Below are positions 8,356 to 17,274 of a DNA stretch of 64,000 bases, one piece after another. The position numbers and the translations under genes are program-made. Every line of letters begins with the position of its first letter. Positions within the stretch are counted from its first letter, which is position 1. Under the pieces are notes generated by a model. That model was given only the letters and a program-made list of their open reading frames with translations. It had not been told where the DNA came from and did no database searches. Source of the stretch: Amoebidium appalachense (lineage: Eukaryota > Ichthyosporea); the NCBI GenBank assembly GCA_963693365.1, contig CAVNZM010000013.1, forward strand, positions 1-64,000, written 5' to 3'.

Positions 8356-9777
8356 ATGGCGGCTCACGCTGCTTTCGTGGACGCGGACGACAGGGCAATT
8401 TTTGAAGACACTGAAGATACCAGTCTCAAGTTCCTCCGAGAGGAACAGGGCGGAAACTTCAGCGACGAGGCACAGGTCGCGGGTTATCTCCGCCGTTTCG
8501 TTGCCAAGGTGCGACAGCAGGCACTTTACATCGTCAAGCTGTGGAGTGATGAGGCGGGTTTCCGCCACTCTGTATTGTCTCTGCAGGAGGTAAAGCATAT
8601 ACTCAGCAACCGCAGATTCATACTGCCCCCGGTGGCGCCTGGGCGGCCGGCGACGGTGTACAACGGCGAGTCATACCTTCGGAGTGGCATGGTGCTCGAA
8701 TATGCCAGCGTTGACTTCCGACCAAATGCCCCGGGCGTCCCGGCCGATGTGTTTAACACGTTCCGCGGTTTCGCCATCGAGTACGACCCACTGTTTGTTG
8801 TGGATCCAGCGCGCACGGCCCTCTTCCGTGAACACCTTGAGTGTGTCATGTGTAACGACGACCCTCAACTCGCGGACTTTCTCTATCAATGGCTGGGGCA
8901 CCTGTTCCAACGTCCGCACGTCAAGCCCGGGTGTGCTTGTCTCATGACGTCCACGGAGGGGACGGGCAAGAACATGTTTTGGAGTATTATTGAGAATATG
9001 ATCGGGTCGGAGTATGTCGGGTTGGTCGAGAACGAGGATCGGCTCAACGCGCAGTTTAACGAGAACATCGCGTACAAACTCCTCGTCGTCGCACAGGAGG
9101 TTACATACGGCGGTGGCCACAAGACGGCCAACTATCTCAAGACCATGATCACCGACCCTTTCGTCACGTACGAGAAGAAATACGCGAATCCGGTCAAGGT
9201 CAGAAGCTGTGAGCGCTGGGTGATGCTGTCCAACGAAAAGTGGCCCGTGCGCCTCGGAACGAGCGATCGGCGGTACGCGTGCTTCGATGTGTCTACGCGA
9301 CGGCGCGGGCAGTTTGATTACTTTCAACAACTGAAGGCCGAGTATGCTCCTGGAAGCGAAGGCCTCAAGCACCTCTACCATTTTCTGATGCGCGTGCACG
9401 TGCCCGACGACACGATACAGCCGCCGGCCACGCAGCTCAAGCGCAAGATCCAGGAGCTCGCGCTCGACGACGAGATCCTCTTCCTCAAGGATTGTGTTGA
9501 CCACGTGAACGGGATGGAGGATTGCGGCGTCCTGGACGGGAGTTACGTGACGGCCAGCACCATGTTAGAGGAGCTGCGAACGTGGATGCGCGTCAACGGG
9601 AAGGACGAGCGCAAGGCCAGTATCCGCAACCTGGGCCGCGCGCTGCACCAGGTGCTTGGCAACACCGTCAACGTGCGCAACCATCAGCTGGCGCGCCTGA
9701 CGGGCATGCCGCCGCTGGATCCCGCGCTTTCCTCTCACGCCTACGTGGTGTCGTTCAACGCTGTGCGGGCCTATTGA
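8356..9777 (+). CDS. Superfamily 3 helicase 1 (DUF5906/D5-like)
   Basis: The 473-residue protein has the SF3 core in order: Walker A STEGTGKN (199-206), Walker B KLLVVAQEV (241-249, keeping the glutamate but with Q before it), motif C WVMLSNE (288-294) and the arginine-finger region SDRRY (303-307). These helicases unwind DNA as hexamers during viral replication. The first 190 residues look helical; I see no archaeo-eukaryotic primase motifs, so priming must come from elsewhere. A paralogue of nearly identical length lies at 33968-35398 with a classical DE Walker B. The gene appears complete. Confidence 0.88.
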   Translation: MAAHAAFVDADDRAIFEDTEDTSLKFLREEQGGNFSDEAQVAGYLRRFVAKVRQQALYIVKLWSDEAGFRHSVLSLQEVKHILSNRRFILPPVAPGRPATVYNGESYLRSGMVLEYASVDFRPNAPGVPADVFNTFRGFAIEYDPLFVVDPARTALFREHLECVMCNDDPQLADFLYQWLGHLFQRPHVKPGCACLMTSTEGTGKNMFWSIIENMIGSEYVGLVENEDRLNAQFNENIAYKLLVVAQEVTYGGGHKTANYLKTMITDPFVTYEKKYANPVKVRSCERWVMLSNEKWPVRLGTSDRRYACFDVSTRRRGQFDYFQQLKAEYAPGSEGLKHLYHFLMRVHVPDDTIQPPATQLKRKIQELALDDEILFLKDCVDHVNGMEDCGVLDGSYVTASTMLEELRTWMRVNGKDERKASIRNLGRALHQVLGNTVNVRNHQLARLTGMPPLDPALSSHAYVVSFNAVRAY

Positions 9778-10135
9778 ATTGCAGCGCGATTGTATGAACT
9801 TGCACGAATTCGAAATAGAACGATGTAGTAGTGTAACGCTTGAACGATGAAGTAGAGTAAATTCAAATACTTCGAATGTGTAAGGTAGTGCGGTGCGAGT
9901 ACTACAAATCAAAACATTTGAATGTGTACTGCGAATGTGTGTTGCGAGTACTACCTTTAAAGACGGTTTGCGAGAAGTCCTACCTGACAATCGAACAAGA
10001 ACCCGCGCGTATGTAGCGCGCTCGCGCACTGCTGCAATTATATTTGCCAAGCTTCCATTGCTTGATTGTATATATTGTCCGGGCCAGCCACGGGCGAATA
10101 AACGCGGTTTTCGTTATTTTGTGTGCTACTTACTG
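9778..10135. other. Intergenic region with short direct repeats
   Basis: The 358 bases are AT-rich compared with the flanking genes. They hold repeated variants of tgcgagtactac and gaatgtgt (about 9893-9953) and a TATA-like tatatattg near 10068-10076, about 60 bases before the next gene. No credible coding sequence was seen. Confidence 0.5.
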
Positions 10136-10942
10136 ATGGAAGACTCTGCCTCGTCGTACGACACCACTGGTGGGCTCTGTCTCCCGTGGTTCCCAATGGT
10201 GCAGTGCTTTTGGCACAAGGACTCCGATCAGCCATCCGAGGACGAGCTGGCCGAGTCGACCATCATGTTTCGGGACAACGTAGACGCGTACAGTGTGCCA
10301 CGCAACAGGAGCACGGTCTTGGGGTACGCGGCCTTCAAGACCGCGTTGTTCCTTGAGTCGCTGCCGGATAAGTGTGGGTTTAGCAGGGGTGGGTTTGGTG
10401 GGAAGCGCAGGCTCCGGTCATACGAGAACGCATTGGAGTTCTCGCACGCTGCATCTATGACCCGTCCCCGGGTCATGGATATGGCCTTCATGACCAGGCT
10501 TGCGGGTTTGTGCGAGGGGCGTGACGTGTTCATACCGCGGACGGAGCACACTGCCCCCTCCGGTTCCGCGACACTAGCACCCGAGCTCATCACCGCGGCG
10601 ATGACCGATCTCATGGAAGCCGTTGGGTTGCGTGAGCACCACGTCGGGGCGCCGGGGCTCCTCCACGCCTGCCGCCAGGCAGCGCTGTTTATGGGGCGAT
10701 GCGCGGTCATACACCCGTTGAAGGACCACCACGACAACACCGCGTACATTGTCATCGCCGCGTCAGCCATCCTCGGGCAGTATAGCCTGGGACCACTGTT
10801 GTTTGGTGAAGGGTTTCGCCAGTGCATCGAAGCGGGCGCGGCCGAGAATCCGCCTAACCACGAGCTGCTCGCTAGGTGGCTGCTCGAGGCGGTTTACGCC
10901 AACATGCGGAACGCCGCGGTCGTTCTCGATCTGATCGCTTAG
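10136..10942 (+). CDS. Unknown 268-residue protein
   Basis: Starts MEDSASSYDTTGG at 10136; the longer in-frame reading from 9893 crosses AT-rich repeats and is unlikely. The N-terminal 40 residues are acidic and rich in serine and tryptophan. The C-terminal half looks helical. I recognise no domain. AATAAA at 10983-10988 follows the stop by about 40 bases, consistent with a normal 3' end before the convergent gene at 11027. Confidence 0.55.
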   Translation: MEDSASSYDTTGGLCLPWFPMVQCFWHKDSDQPSEDELAESTIMFRDNVDAYSVPRNRSTVLGYAAFKTALFLESLPDKCGFSRGGFGGKRRLRSYENALEFSHAASMTRPRVMDMAFMTRLAGLCEGRDVFIPRTEHTAPSGSATLAPELITAAMTDLMEAVGLREHHVGAPGLLHACRQAALFMGRCAVIHPLKDHHDNTAYIVIAASAILGQYSLGPLLFGEGFRQCIEAGAAENPPNHELLARWLLEAVYANMRNAAVVLDLIA

Positions 10943-10982
10943 CCTACTGTGTGAGGCCGCGGGGTGTTCGGAAGGCATATCA

Positions 10983-10988
10983 AATAAA
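10983..10988 (+). terminator. AATAAA polyadenylation signal
   Basis: AATAAA 40 bases downstream of the stop at 10942. Confidence 0.5.
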
Positions 10989-11026
10989 CAGTCCATTCAA
11001 AGTTTATTCTACGTGCGGGGAACCGG

Positions 11027-11752
11027 TCACCGCCATTTCACCCAGCCGCCCCTTTGCTTTATGTAATCATCCCTGACACCAAACCACCCAAACCAGCGGG
11101 AACACACATCACAACCGCACACCCCCTGCCAACCAAACTCTGCGCACACACACATGCCCACCCCATACCGAAACGTCCTATTCCACCTTTTGGTGTGCGC
11201 CATATTTCGCCGCCAAGACGGCATCCTGCCCTTGCGCCTTCTCCGCCCACCAGTATGGTCCCAAGACTTTGACGTAAACAGTTCCAATGTACGGTGCCAT
11301 GTTACATATTCTGTCACTAAGCGTGCCTGGTGCCGAGCGCGCATAACATTGCAAACTTGTTCTATCGATGTCTGTATGTATTGGCCCTGTGGCCATGGAA
11401 TATGGTAGTGTTGGGCAAGTGCCAGCCAAGCCCCGTTATCCAGACACCCCTCCCCTTCCCAAAACCTAAACCCACGATGCAAAAAGGTATAACCGCGCGG
11501 CAGTCTGATGATGTCCTTGACGGGCACACCGCCTGGTGTGGGAACGACGCCATGCCACTCGGCGCCTGCCAGTTCTCGCGCAAAGGGGCAAGCGACACAC
11601 ACGGCGTGATCACACAGCACCTCCCCCCGCAACCGACACTCTGTGTAGACGTCGCTGTAATGGTCGTGCGCAACCCAGTGTTCGATGACCGACGCGAGCG
11701 CGGCCAAGACTGCTGGGATCTCGTACTCGTTCACGTAGTCTGGCCGAGGCAT
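11027..11752 (-). CDS. Unknown protein, probably frame-shifted in its 3' third
   Basis: Starts MPRPDYVNEYEIPAV at 11752 and stays open to 11027 (241 residues). The first 135 residues look natural and include a CDHAVCVACPFA cysteine cluster, which could bind zinc. After about 11340 this frame becomes rich in R, W and G. A neighbouring frame, ending near 11178, reads as a more ordinary protein (MAPYIGTVYVKVLGPYWWAE). A frame change near 11330-11350 is therefore likely, and the true product may be about 190 residues. No family is recognised. It starts 10 bases after the probable stop of the F-box gene, so both may share a transcript. Confidence 0.45.
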   Translation of the reverse strand: MPRPDYVNEYEIPAVLAALASVIEHWVAHDHYSDVYTECRLRGEVLCDHAVCVACPFARELAGAEWHGVVPTPGGVPVKDIIRLPRGYTFLHRGFRFWEGEGCLDNGAWLALAQHYHIPWPQGQYIQTSIEQVCNVMRARHQARLVTEYVTWHRTLELFTSKSWDHTGGRRRRKGRMPSWRRNMAHTKRWNRTFRYGVGMCVCAEFGWQGVCGCDVCSRWFGWFGVRDDYIKQRGGWVKWR

Positions 11753-11761
11753 TGTGTGGAT

Positions 11762-13092
11762 TTACTGACCGGGTGGCAGCGGGTGGCACAGGGGGCAACG
11801 GGGGCAAATTGTGATTTGCCGAGGCGGGGAATTCGATGCGATGGTGTACTTCAAAACAACGTTGTGGCACGCCACGCAGTCGGAAAAAACCCAGCGGTTC
11901 GTCCGTCAGGTAGTCGAGCTCGTCAAACCGTATGGTGAACGGCGCGCCCGCCCACTCTCTCCCGATGCGGAAATCGCAGGCTCGCCCCGTCTCGTCAAAT
12001 GTCACATGCGTAACAGACGAGGGGATGTCGACTGTCACCACTGGACCGATAGACGTGCTACCTGCGTATGACACGGTGACCTGTGTGGCTAACGGGAGCG
12101 GGGACAGTATGCTGGTGTAAGCCCTGCGCAGAGAGTGGTCGGGGCGCTGAAACACGACTGAACGCACTGTGTGTGGGGTTTGGACGATTGCCCCGAGACG
12201 AAAACCAACAAATTTCAAATGGCAAGGGTTGAACAATTGCACCTGGCTGTGAGACGCCAGATTTGTCGGTTGTGGCTTGCAGTAACACGAAAGGCGCCTC
12301 GATCTCCCCAGTCGCGTCGGCGGCACAAATGGCCACCATGAACGATGCCTGCAGCCTGTTGACGATATCGACACTGTGGCTGCTGCGGAGCACACAGGAT
12401 TTGATGGTTGTACACGGCGTGGCGTCGACCGTCAGCGTCTGGGCCGGGAAAAGTCGCGCGTAGTCCGATGTCAGGGCCAGCGCGACCGTCTCGACTCCAG
12501 GGGGCAATGTGAACGTAACGGAAATTGGTTGCTGACAGCGGGATTGTGCCTCGATATCGACGTCTTTTAGGTGTGTGAAATCGTGCAGTGGGATTTCTGT
12601 GAGTGAAAACCCCATAGACGGGCCCAGGACAAGTTGGAGGCGGGTGAGTGTGTCTGGGAAATGCTGGAACGAGGTCATCGCGCATGGCCGTGGGAGCGCT
12701 ATCGCGGGCGATGCCCCTTGTCGACGGACGAACGTTATCTCCTTTACGTTGGGGAAAAAGTCCTTGAGCTTGTACGGGAGGGCGCGTTCGGCTGGAAAGT
12801 AGCCTTCCTGTGGGATTTCGAACACAAGTGCCTTCAGCTCTGGGAGGGCCTCGGCCGGGCAGAAGGAGAGCGAGATGACAACCTTCGTGACCCGCGAGCC
12901 CAGAACCGTTCCGTAGAGCCCCGAGCGCGCAGACTCTGCCCTTACGGCAAACGCCTCGGGCCGTGCTGTGATAGACACGACTCTAAAGCGCTTGTTCACC
13001 AAAGAAATGATGCGACACGTCTTTTTGTCGGTGAGGCGAAAAATCGCCCGGAGAGTATCGTCTGCGAGGTGTTGGATGCTTGCTTTCTGCAT
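11762..13092 (-). CDS. F-box protein with possible zinc-ribbon end; frame changes
   Basis: Starts MQKASIQHLADDTLRAIF at 13092; residues 5-40 fit the F-box pattern (L-x-D-D-x-L-x-x-I-F ... V-N-K-R-F). F-box proteins are substrate adaptors of SCF ubiquitin ligases, and several viruses use them to direct host protein turnover. A long beta-rich, leucine-rich-repeat-like region follows. The first frame is open to 12058, but coding character moves to a second frame by about 12160. A 76-base GT-AG intron at 12242-12167 would join them in phase. A second change at the A6 run 11884-11889 would reach a tail with CVACH and CPRCPLCH, a plausible zinc-binding end, and a stop at 11764. The F-box is moderately sure; the joins are inference. 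Confidence 0.5.
12167..12242 (-). other. Candidate 76-base intron in the F-box gene
   Basis: Minus-strand donor ccag|gtgcaa at 12243/12242 and acceptor cccacacacag|tgcg at 12167/12166 would join the two open frames in phase. The donor is not a strong consensus, and a plain indel is the alternative. Confidence 0.3.
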
Positions 13093-13408
13093 TTCTTCGA
13101 TTGGAACGGCTTTGTTGGAGTCGTGAAAATGACATCCCTGAGAAAGCGACCGCCAATTTATACAACCGTGCCGGCCATGACACCTGTTTGGCCATTGAAA
13201 AGCGACGCATTATTCAACAAACGACCAATTGCATTGCACGATTTCATCCACGTTAGTGGCCAGCGACCAATGGATGTTTTCGCTTAAATTGATGTGATTG
13301 GACGATGTCTTAATCTCACGCCTCGACAACCAATGAGGTTCTGCCACAACATGGTTTGTGCTAACGTGTTTGATTGGCCCAGAGGATCTTTTAAAATGAC
13401 ACCGACAA

Positions 13409-13415
13409 TATAAGG
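13409..13415 (+). promoter_or_regulatory. TATA box with upstream CCAAT boxes (gene 13481)
   Basis: TATAAGG lies 66 bases before the ATG at 13481. The divergent 388-base gap to the F-box gene (13093-13480) holds several CCAAT motifs in both orientations, for example near 13189, 13222, 13267, 13298, 13329 and 13375. No coding sequence was seen in the gap. Confidence 0.55.
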
Positions 13416-13480
13416 AGTAAGCGGGTCGATAAGATTCATTTCCACACAAAGGTGTCATCCGGCCGCGGTTCCAACACAAC

Positions 13481-14791
13481 ATGCCTAATGTTTCCGACTA
13501 CGAGCTCCCCCCCGACACATTCGACCAAACATGTCTGCATTATCTCTTCGCGAGACTAAACTCCAGAGAAGTCGCGTCTTCGATAGTCGAGCTCAGAAAC
13601 TCGCAGTCTTCGTTCGACTTTGACGTGGATGCAAGGGTTGCGAGCACAAGAGGTCGATGGGCGACATGGGCAACCGAGTTTCAACGTCCCGGTGATATCG
13701 ACGCCGCAATCAGAGACGCTGCCTGCTCTCCTCTTTTGTTGACGACCAGGTTTCGCCCTGTGGCTACGGACGACTTGTCCAGTGCATTGAAGTATGTGAT
13801 GGGTTTGGACTTATCGAAGTTTGGGGAATTCGGCAACACACTGAAGAAGCGTGCCCGTATCGCGTTGGCGAACAAGGCACTTATCGTGGCGTCCGATTCT
13901 TATGCCCGCCTGCGTTGCGTGATGTGCGTCGAAGTTCCGGATAGTGAAGGGTCGCGCACTCCCCAGAACCGCACCGCCGTCGATCGGTTCGAGACAAGAT
14001 GCGAGGAAGGGCTCAGGGCCTGGGTCCTGCATGTCTTCAGTCTGCGCGCTGCCGGGTTGATTGTGAAGCCGGTGCTGTCTGTCGATTCCAACAGTTACTA
14101 CGCGGCTAATACCTACGACGACAGTGAGGTCGGCGTCGGGTTGACGGTACATTTTAGCCACCCGATGGGATGTTGGGTCGCGCCCACTGAGATCCCACCC
14201 GAATATCTCCTCATGAAACCGATAAACTTCTACGAGCCCAACATCCCTGCGTGCCGCGTGTACGGCGTCGACGGCCCGCCGCCGCCGACCGACCCCCGCC
14301 ATCTGAACGGTGAGTTTGAGATCGGCCCCGACGATGACGTGCCTGATGTGTCGTCATCGGCATGCCTCCGGTACCTGCACGCCACTATTGCTGGCAGGGC
14401 GCTGCGAAACGGGAGCATCGGACACCTCGACTGGACAGACGCGGAGTCCGACGACAGTCTGCCAGCGCGCGGACGTTTCTTCGTCACGTGCAGTGTCGCT
14501 GACCCACACAACCCCTCTCTCTGCGGCGTCGACGTGGCCCATTGCCTGTTTCTTATCGACCACGACTATCCTTACTACTACGGCATTCGCCCGAGCATCC
14601 AGGTTGGGGTGTCGGAGCGCAAGTACAAGTCGTTGTCTAGGTGGCTTCGGGAGGACTGCAACGCGTGGTCCGACATGGAGGTGTTTGTCGTTGCCGCCGA
14701 CGGACAATTGAATGCTAAGTGGGCTCATTTGGAGAGGCTGCTCCCGATGACACTCGCCAACTTTGTGAGATATGTGAAATGCAAATTGTAG
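13481..14791 (+). CDS. Paralogous family protein A (436 residues)
   Basis: First of three related proteins in the window (others at 39051-40454 and 41325-42512). They share the overall plan of a helical N-terminal part, a cysteine-containing middle and a conserved C-terminus. Here the end reads LERLLPMTLANFVRYVK; in the others it is LPMTLRDFARYVG and MPMTLRAFGDYVG. Shared upstream blocks include GRFF..V/GR.LL and a V-x-V-R-A-D/V-V-A-A-D-G strand before the final block. No catalytic motif is recognised. This member is the most divergent and lacks the HPDK-like motif. Multigene families of this sort in viruses often act on the host, but that is inference. Confidence 0.65.
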   Translation: MPNVSDYELPPDTFDQTCLHYLFARLNSREVASSIVELRNSQSSFDFDVDARVASTRGRWATWATEFQRPGDIDAAIRDAACSPLLLTTRFRPVATDDLSSALKYVMGLDLSKFGEFGNTLKKRARIALANKALIVASDSYARLRCVMCVEVPDSEGSRTPQNRTAVDRFETRCEEGLRAWVLHVFSLRAAGLIVKPVLSVDSNSYYAANTYDDSEVGVGLTVHFSHPMGCWVAPTEIPPEYLLMKPINFYEPNIPACRVYGVDGPPPPTDPRHLNGEFEIGPDDDVPDVSSSACLRYLHATIAGRALRNGSIGHLDWTDAESDDSLPARGRFFVTCSVADPHNPSLCGVDVAHCLFLIDHDYPYYYGIRPSIQVGVSERKYKSLSRWLREDCNAWSDMEVFVVAADGQLNAKWAHLERLLPMTLANFVRYVKCKL

Positions 14792-14836
14792 TGTTTGGGC
14801 GTTCTCGTGTGTGGCTTTGTGTAGGTTTATGATGTC

Positions 14837-15058
14837 TTATCGGGTGGCCCACATTTGGCCCCCGCACACCTTGCAGAGCGCGCTGTCGCCGCAGGGGTGG
14901 TTGTAGTTAATAAAAATTGGTTTGGCCTGGGAGCTCGTGGTCTTACAGGTCTCACATACCCCACAGTCCTCGTTGACGACATAGATGTCGCACGCGTCGT
15001 CCACCTTGTCCACTATCCCCCCCCCCCCCCCCCCCGCGTTCTTGCATCCCATGAGCAT
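14837..15058 (-). CDS. Small RING-like cysteine-rich protein
   Basis: From the ATG at 15058 the product is 73 residues. After a glycine run encoded by a 19-base C/G homopolymer (15017-15035) it has CGVCETC, then NYNHPCGDSALCKVCGGQMW. The second block resembles the 'PCGH..LC..C' centre of RING fingers, with D in place of the usual H and without a final C-P-x-C pair. It may be a degenerate or frame-damaged RING protein. The homopolymer makes the frame of the N-terminus uncertain. Confidence 0.4.
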   Translation of the reverse strand: MLMGCKNAGGGGGGIVDKVDDACDIYVVNEDCGVCETCKTTSSQAKPIFINYNHPCGDSALCKVCGGQMWATR

Positions 15059-15165
15059 GCCCTCTGCGTGCACGCTGGCCCCTGGCCACAAGCAGGGCGG
15101 CCGTGTGCACTGCGCGCAACATGCGCCACGGGTACGACGCGCGCCACTTTTATAGTGTGTGGGGT

Positions 15166-16077
15166 ATGAATCTACGCGCGCTGGTCTGGTGTGTTTGCAT
15201 GGCCGTGTGCGCCGAGCGCGTCGCGTGCAAGCGCTCGCAGTGCCCCCAGGGATCCGGGCTCCTGTTCTACAGGAGCTTCGAGCGCACGCCCGACGGCCCC
15301 ATCACGCTGAAGTATCTTCGCGCGAGCGTGCCCAACGTGACCATGGCCACGGGCCGGCTGAGCAACATGCAAGCAAAGGACGGTGCCCTCCGCATGAAAA
15401 TGCCAAAGGGGTGTGTGGGGACGGATGAGTGTGCCTACCAGTGGAAGGTGGCCCTCGACCCGACGCTCGAGGCCATGTACGCCTACAGCGTCAAGTTCGG
15501 CGCGGGCTACGACTTTGTGAAGGGGGGCAAGCTCCCGGGCCTGTGCGGCAACACGTGCCCCACGGGCGGTAGGGACGCGTCCCGTGGGTTCAGTGCGCGC
15601 AACATGTGGCGCCCCGGGGGCAAGCTTGTGAGCTACCTCTACTTCCACGGAAAGGAGGGTGTGATGGGAAAAGACGTGGTTTGGATCAACGCAACAACGG
15701 GCATGCCAATCATCATGCCCACCAACGAGTGGATCTTTCTGTATTTCTGGGTACGCCTCAACACAGTTGGGCGGAGCGACGGGCTACTGGCGGGATACTA
15801 CAACGGGGAGATGGCCGTCAACATCACCATGGATTGGCGGCGGAGCAACGACATTTTCATAGACACGTACTACTTTTCCAACTTCTACGGGGGAAAGGGT
15901 GGTAGTTGGGCACCCAAGCACGACATGTACACTATGTTCAACGACCTGCAGGTGTGCACCCGCGACGGATTTCAGTGGGTCGGCGAGCGACCGCCTGTCA
16001 GCTCCCACAAGCCACTACCCGAGGGCGCGGCCGAGCCCGAAGGCGAAACGGTCCTGGGGCTGTCTACGTGTCCATAG
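15166..16077 (+). CDS. Secreted polysaccharide lyase family 14 enzyme
   Basis: The 303-residue protein begins with a hydrophobic signal peptide (about 1-20) and then shows the hallmarks of PL14 enzymes such as chlorovirus vAL-1. These are VKFGAGYDFVKGGKLPGLCG (about 109-128), the RGFSARNMWRPGGKL stretch, a YLYFHG strand and late aromatic strands (FSNFYGGKGGSWAP). PL14 lyases cut uronic-acid polysaccharides such as alginate or glucuronan by beta-elimination. A viral copy would help entry through, or release from, a host wall or matrix. The start follows a TATAG at 15151 very closely, so the second ATG at 15199 could also be used. It overlaps the convergent gene at 16064 by 14 bases. Confidence 0.82.
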   Translation: MNLRALVWCVCMAVCAERVACKRSQCPQGSGLLFYRSFERTPDGPITLKYLRASVPNVTMATGRLSNMQAKDGALRMKMPKGCVGTDECAYQWKVALDPTLEAMYAYSVKFGAGYDFVKGGKLPGLCGNTCPTGGRDASRGFSARNMWRPGGKLVSYLYFHGKEGVMGKDVVWINATTGMPIIMPTNEWIFLYFWVRLNTVGRSDGLLAGYYNGEMAVNITMDWRRSNDIFIDTYYFSNFYGGKGGSWAPKHDMYTMFNDLQVCTRDGFQWVGERPPVSSHKPLPEGAAEPEGETVLGLSTCP

Positions 16078-16531
16078 CAGGCCTGACCCCCTCAAAGAGC
16101 CCCGATCGCCCGACGCAGCAGGCACGGTGGTGCCAGAGCATGCGGCGGAGCCACCTGTACCCAGCCGCCGAGTTGATGTCCGCGCGAAGGCGGCGGTCGC
16201 GCCTTGCAAACAAACGCAGCGCGTCCCAGAGGATGCAGTCCAGCTGCTCCACTGCTGTCGCCGCAATGGCCGGGTCGTCTATGGTCATGTCCACGACGTC
16301 GGCAGCCACGTCGTCGTTGAATGGACGCTCAATAACATACGTGAGGATGTGAAGCCGGTTGCCCGTGCGCCGATACGCCACGTGGCAGGCGGCGCGCCTC
16401 CTCTGTGCAACCGATGGGTGGTCCATGGTGTCGCCGTCAAAGTAGGTTGGGTGGCAGCTGCCCACTATCTCGCGCGTTCGCACCCCCGAGCCGTACCGCA
16501 CCTTAGCCCGCGCGCTTGACGGCAGGGACAT
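16064..16531 (-). CDS. Unknown 155-residue basic protein
   Basis: Starts MSLPSSARAKVRYGSG at 16531. The N-terminal half is basic with paired cysteine/histidine residues. The middle has an acidic helix (DDVAADVVDMTIDDPAIAA). No family is recognised. Two closely spaced CCAAT motifs and AT-rich DNA lie upstream (16532-16722). Its 3' end overlaps the lyase gene tail to tail. Confidence 0.5.
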   Translation of the reverse strand: MSLPSSARAKVRYGSGVRTREIVGSCHPTYFDGDTMDHPSVAQRRRAACHVAYRRTGNRLHILTYVIERPFNDDVAADVVDMTIDDPAIAATAVEQLDCILWDALRLFARRDRRLRADINSAAGYRWLRRMLWHHRACCVGRSGLFEGVRPAMDT

Positions 16532-16722
16532 TGTCGTGGTGTGCGCTTTTGTAGCTTGCTTGATTGGCATTTCGTCGTGGCATCTGATCGGTTTATCGCT
16601 TTTTTATTCAACCAGCCCGTGATGACGCAATCGGTTCCTTTTGTGCTCTCTGGGGTCATTTCATTGGCTGACATCATGATCCGTGCTGTCCAATCGAATG
16701 CCAGCGATTAAGCGCCTCTACT

Positions 16723-17274
16723 TCATGCAATGCCGAACGGCTTGTATTTTTTGAAGAATTTGCTGCGCCCGTGGTGGTAGAGCGATCGGGGGTGGCGGAG
16801 GATCAGCCCCTCCCCCCCGCGCCCTATCACCGCCCTGAACTTTCGGTGCAGGGCCTGCATGTTGGCCACGCGCGTGTGCCGGACCACGCGGATGTGTCGG
16901 TGGCGGAGGCGGGCCAGCCCCGCGACCCTCCGGGCCATCGGACCCGGCCTATCGGGCATGTCGAAGACCATGAAGCGCAGCCTGGCCCACCAGGGGTTCC
17001 GGCTGTTCCTGACTATGCCGACGATCCGCGTACGCGTCCCGTAGCCCGCAAACAGCTCGCCGTCGAGCGCGTGCTTGGGAAACCCCCTGGTAAACCAGGC
17101 GGGTGCTGGAATGCGCTTGGCGTGGCGCGTCCACAGGCTCCTGCCGTCCCACAGCGCGCGGATGCCATCGTACTTTTCCGACGCGAGCCACCCCGTCACG
17201 TCCTCGCGCGGAAAGCTGTGCCTGTCGGTCTCCAGGCGCGTGCCCAGCATCAGTTTCATGTGATCAGCGCACAT
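16723..17274 (-). CDS. Minimal ATP-dependent DNA ligase
   Basis: The 183-residue protein is only a nucleotidyltransferase core. Motif I is SEKYDGIRA with K34 as the adenylation lysine. Motif III is DGELF (71-75), motif IIIa RFMVFD (100-105), motif IV EGLILR (155-160) and motif V FFKKYKP (173-179). The OB-fold that usually follows is absent, so it relies on a reduced architecture like some small viral ligases. It would seal nicks in replication or repair, possibly with PCNA. Its first codons overlap the last of the histone doublet gene by 19 bases, and a second ATG at 17259 is possible. Confidence 0.87.
   Translation of the reverse strand: MCADHMKLMLGTRLETDRHSFPREDVTGWLASEKYDGIRALWDGRSLWTRHAKRIPAPAWFTRGFPKHALDGELFAGYGTRTRIVGIVRNSRNPWWARLRFMVFDMPDRPGPMARRVAGLARLRHRHIRVVRHTRVANMQALHRKFRAVIGRGGEGLILRHPRSLYHHGRSKFFKKYKPFGIA

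Noticed and set aside
8356-9777. Primase-helicase fusion
   Set aside because: No archaeo-eukaryotic primase motifs are visible in the first 190 residues.
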